A DNA stretch of 9,046 nt from Marinovum sp. (GTDB taxonomy: Bacteria > Pseudomonadota > Alphaproteobacteria > Rhodobacterales > Rhodobacteraceae): positions 5,847 to 14,892 of the forward strand of contig PAHS01000046.1 of NCBI GenBank assembly GCA_002711145.1, in the 5' to 3' direction. Numbering within the stretch: position 1 is the first letter of the stretch; each line of letters opens with the position of its first letter. Both the position numbers and the translations under genes were made by a program. A model generated the notes under the pieces. It made no database searches. It was given only the letters and a program-made list of their open reading frames with translations, and had not been told where the DNA came from. This document shows, one piece after another, positions 8,040-9,046 of this stretch.

Positions 8040-8438
8040 TTATTCGGCCAGCTCAGAAGATAAATTAGTTTGTTTTATCAATTCTCTTCCAAGGTTAAGT
8101 TGTTCCTTTAACTCTTCGATGGTTTCGCCGAGTTCATAGTGTTGTGATTCTAGCTGTTTCAGTCTTTCTTTTGCCAATTCATAAGTTTGGAAAAGTTGAG
8201 TCTGTTGTTGATCGCCCATATCGTATAGATTAAGTAGCTGTCTGATTTCCTCTAGTGAAAAACCGAATCTCTTTCCTTTTGAAATTAATTTAAGACGAGC
8301 TCTATCACGTTTTGTGAAAAGTCGTTTTTGTCCATCTCTTATTGGGAAGAGAAGCTCCTTTGCCTCATAAAATCTTAAAGTTCTAGCGGTTACACCGAAT
8401 TCATCACACATTTCACGAATTGTTGAAGAAGCATCCAT
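8040..8438 (-). CDS. MerR-family regulator, LiuR-like, proximal to the operon
   Basis: Taken from the ATG at 8438, this is a 132-residue DNA-binding protein. A winged-helix MerR domain fills residues 5-72 (IREMCDEFGVTARTLRFYE, then RDRARLKLISKGKRFGFSLEEIRQLL). A coiled-coil dimerisation helix follows at about 83-122 (LAKERLKQLESQ...TIEELKEQL). No conserved metal-binding cysteines follow the coiled coil, so it is not a metal sensor. The RDRxRLKLI-GKRFGFSLEEI signature is that of LiuR-type regulators of branched-chain amino acid and fatty acid degradation. An upstream in-frame ATG at 8471 would add 11 residues (MGYCQFKRVFE), but that ATG has no Shine-Dalgarno and lies close to the operator. The internal ATG has a weak AAGAG about 8 nt upstream. 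It sits 18 bp before the acyl-CoA dehydrogenase gene and probably controls the block and itself. Likely effectors, by analogy, are pathway acyl-CoA esters. Confidence 0.88.
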   Translation of the reverse strand: MDASSTIREMCDEFGVTARTLRFYEAKELLFPIRDGQKRLFTKRDRARLKLISKGKRFGFSLEEIRQLLNLYDMGDQQQTQLFQTYELAKERLKQLESQHYELGETIEELKEQLNLGRELIKQTNLSSELAE

Positions 8439-8480
8439 TTCAAAGACTCTTTTGAACTGACAATAACCCATAAAATAAAA

Positions 8481-8517
8481 AAGTTAACGTTTACGTAAGC
8501 AAACGTTACGTCAACTT
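8481..8517. promoter_or_regulatory. Candidate MerR/LiuR operator: cluster of four ACGT half-sites
   Basis: The spacer between the two regulator genes holds ACGT at 8487-8490, 8493-8496, 8503-8506 and 8508-8511. The left part, AAGTTAACGTTTACGTAA (8481-8498), fits the pattern TTnACGTnnACGTnA. The right part read on the minus strand, AAGTTGACGTAACGTTTG, is a similar copy in inverted orientation. The outer 10-mers AAGTTAACGT (8481-8490) and ACGTCAACTT (8508-8517) are inverted repeats matching at 9 of 10. TAACGTTT (8485-8492) and AAACGTTA (8501-8508) form an exact 8-bp inverted repeat with an 8-bp spacer. ACGT-containing dyads are, as I recall, the operators of LiuR-type MerR proteins. The site lies 43 bp before the proximal regulator start and overlaps the distal regulator stop, well placed to control the whole block. 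On the minus strand TTGACG (8509-8514) could be a -35 box, but no clear -10 is paired with it. Confidence 0.6.
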
Positions 8518-8887
8518 AAAGTTTTAATGATTTCTTGGTTACTGATCTGAGTTCTTCTAGTTCTTTGATTGTTTCGGCTAGTTGTTTTTGTTGTTCAAAA
8601 AGTTCAATAAGTTTCCGATCAGCCATATCAATAAATACATGCATTTGAGCATTCGTGCCTTCTTTATCGTAAATTAACAGCCACTGTCTGAGTTCCTCTA
8701 ATTGAAAACCAAATTTTCTACCGCGCAAAATTAGCGTCATTCTTGCACAATCTCGTGCGCCATAAAAACGTGAGCGCCCAATCCTTTCTGGACTCAATAG
8801 CTCAATATATTCATAATAACGCAGGGTTCGCGGTGTCACATCGAACTTTGCGCACATTTCCTTGAAAGAAAGTTTAATTTCACTCAT
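8516..8887 (-). CDS. MerR-family regulator, second LiuR-like paralogue
   Basis: From the ATG at 8887 this is a 123-residue regulator. The MerR winged-helix domain spans residues 7-72 (FKEMCAKFDVTPRTLRYYE, RDCARMTLILRGRKFGFQLEELRQWL). A helical coiled-coil tail at about 82-118 (DRKLIELFEQQKQLAETIKELEEL) follows. There are no metal-ligand cysteines in the tail. It is clearly a paralogue of the neighbouring regulator: both share EMC-F-VT-RTLR-YE, the LLsP turn, RD-AR and R/K-FGF-LEE-RQ, but differ strongly in the wing and tail. A GTG at 8899 would add four residues. I prefer the ATG because GGGGG (8893-8897) lies 5 nt before it. A 77-bp spacer with the ACGT cluster separates its start codon partner downstream. 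It may bind as a homodimer or form a mixed dimer with its neighbour; which of the two is the main operon regulator cannot be told. Confidence 0.86.
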   Translation of the reverse strand: MSEIKLSFKEMCAKFDVTPRTLRYYEYIELLSPERIGRSRFYGARDCARMTLILRGRKFGFQLEELRQWLLIYDKEGTNAQMHVFIDMADRKLIELFEQQKQLAETIKELEELRSVTKKSLKL

Positions 8888-8892
8888 AAAAA

Positions 8893-8897
8893 CCCCC
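8893..8897 (-). promoter_or_regulatory. Ribosome binding site for the distal MerR-type gene
   Basis: GGGGG on the minus strand lies 5 nt before the ATG at 8887. It overlaps the alternative GTG codon at 8897-8899, which itself has no good upstream site, and so favours the shorter 123-residue product. Confidence 0.5.
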
Positions 8898-8921
8898 ACA
8901 TCTTGCGCAGAGTGTAATGCT

Positions 8922-8949
8922 GTCTTACTAATCCGGCAAGGTCGGTCAA
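8922..8949 (-). promoter_or_regulatory. Weak candidate promoter for the distal MerR-type gene
   Basis: The minus strand reads TTGACC (8944-8949), a 16-nt spacer, then TAAGAC (8922-8927). The -35 box matches at 5 of 6 positions but the -10 box only at 3 of 6. It is correctly oriented about 35 bp before the start codon. No ACGT dyad like that at 8481-8517 is present in this leader, so the two regulator genes are probably controlled differently. Confidence 0.22.
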
Positions 8950-9010
8950 CTAAATTTATTCGCCCTTTTATTAGATTTAAAACTATTAGTGCAGGTAGCT
9001 CGCCCAGGGT

Positions 9011-9030
9011 TTAACTAACTAGCTAGCTAA
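9011..9030. repeat. Short TAAC/TAGC tandem tetranucleotide tract
   Basis: The bases TTAACTAACTAGCTAGCTAA read as consecutive tetramers TAAC, TAAC, TAGC, TAGC, TAA, and contain the perfect palindrome CTAGCTAG at 9019-9026. The tract lies in the leader upstream of the regulator genes, about 125 bp before the first start. It may be a chance low-complexity tract or part of a regulatory site for a gene beyond the right edge. Confidence 0.4.
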
Positions 9031-9046
9031 AAGGAAAATAATTGGA

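Noticed and set aside
8040..8887. Metal-responsive role for the MerR-type pair
   Set aside because: Neither protein has the conserved cysteines or the metal-binding loop after the coiled coil seen in MerR, CueR or ZntR, and the neighbours are all acyl-CoA enzymes.
9042..9046. Divergent plus-strand gene starting at TTG 9042
   Set aside because: Only five bases remain in the window. There is no way to test coding, so it is not listed as a gene.

Overview
The window is about 9 kb of AT-rich DNA (roughly 40 % G+C by eye). Every gene I can support lies on the minus strand, so transcription runs from the right edge to the left. The protein sequences look most like those of marine Rhodobacterales (Alphaproteobacteria, the roseobacter group). 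The low G+C suggests one of the streamlined pelagic lineages rather than a Ruegeria- or Phaeobacter-like genome. This placement rests on recalled family resemblance, not on a search.

Layout in the direction of transcription: (1) a leader region at the right edge, 8888-9046, with a weak candidate promoter and a short TAAC/TAGC tandem repeat; (2) two paralogous MerR/LiuR-type regulators, 8516-8887 and 8040-8438, separated by a 77-bp spacer that carries a cluster of four ACGT half-sites and is the best candidate operator; (3) a tightly packed catabolic block with gaps of 18, 12, 10 and 10 bp: a long-form acyl-CoA dehydrogenase (6240-8021), a glutathione S-transferase (5592-6227), a thiolase (4370-5581) and a FadB-type enoyl-CoA hydratase/3-hydroxyacyl-CoA dehydrogenase (2170-4359); (4) after a 140-bp gap with a possible promoter of its own, an AMP-forming acyl-CoA ligase (398-2029); (5) at the left edge, the first 116 codons of an unrelated protein that appears to enter a membrane helix as the window ends.

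Together the enzymes make a complete beta-oxidation spiral: activation of a carboxylate to its CoA thioester, alpha,beta-dehydrogenation, hydration, second oxidation and thiolytic cleavage. The two MerR-type proteins probably sense a pathway CoA ester and control the block through the ACGT cluster. Two points merit attention. The ligase and dehydrogenase resemble DmdB and DmdC of the DMSP demethylation pathway, so the substrate may be 3-methylmercaptopropionate or a short or branched acid rather than a classic long-chain fatty acid. A glutathione S-transferase sits inside the operon between the oxidation enzymes. I found no mobile element, CRISPR array, tRNA, rRNA or convincing intrinsic terminator, and no gene-free stretch over 300 bases. 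I see no wholly new system; the novelty, if any, lies in the regulation and in the role of the GST.
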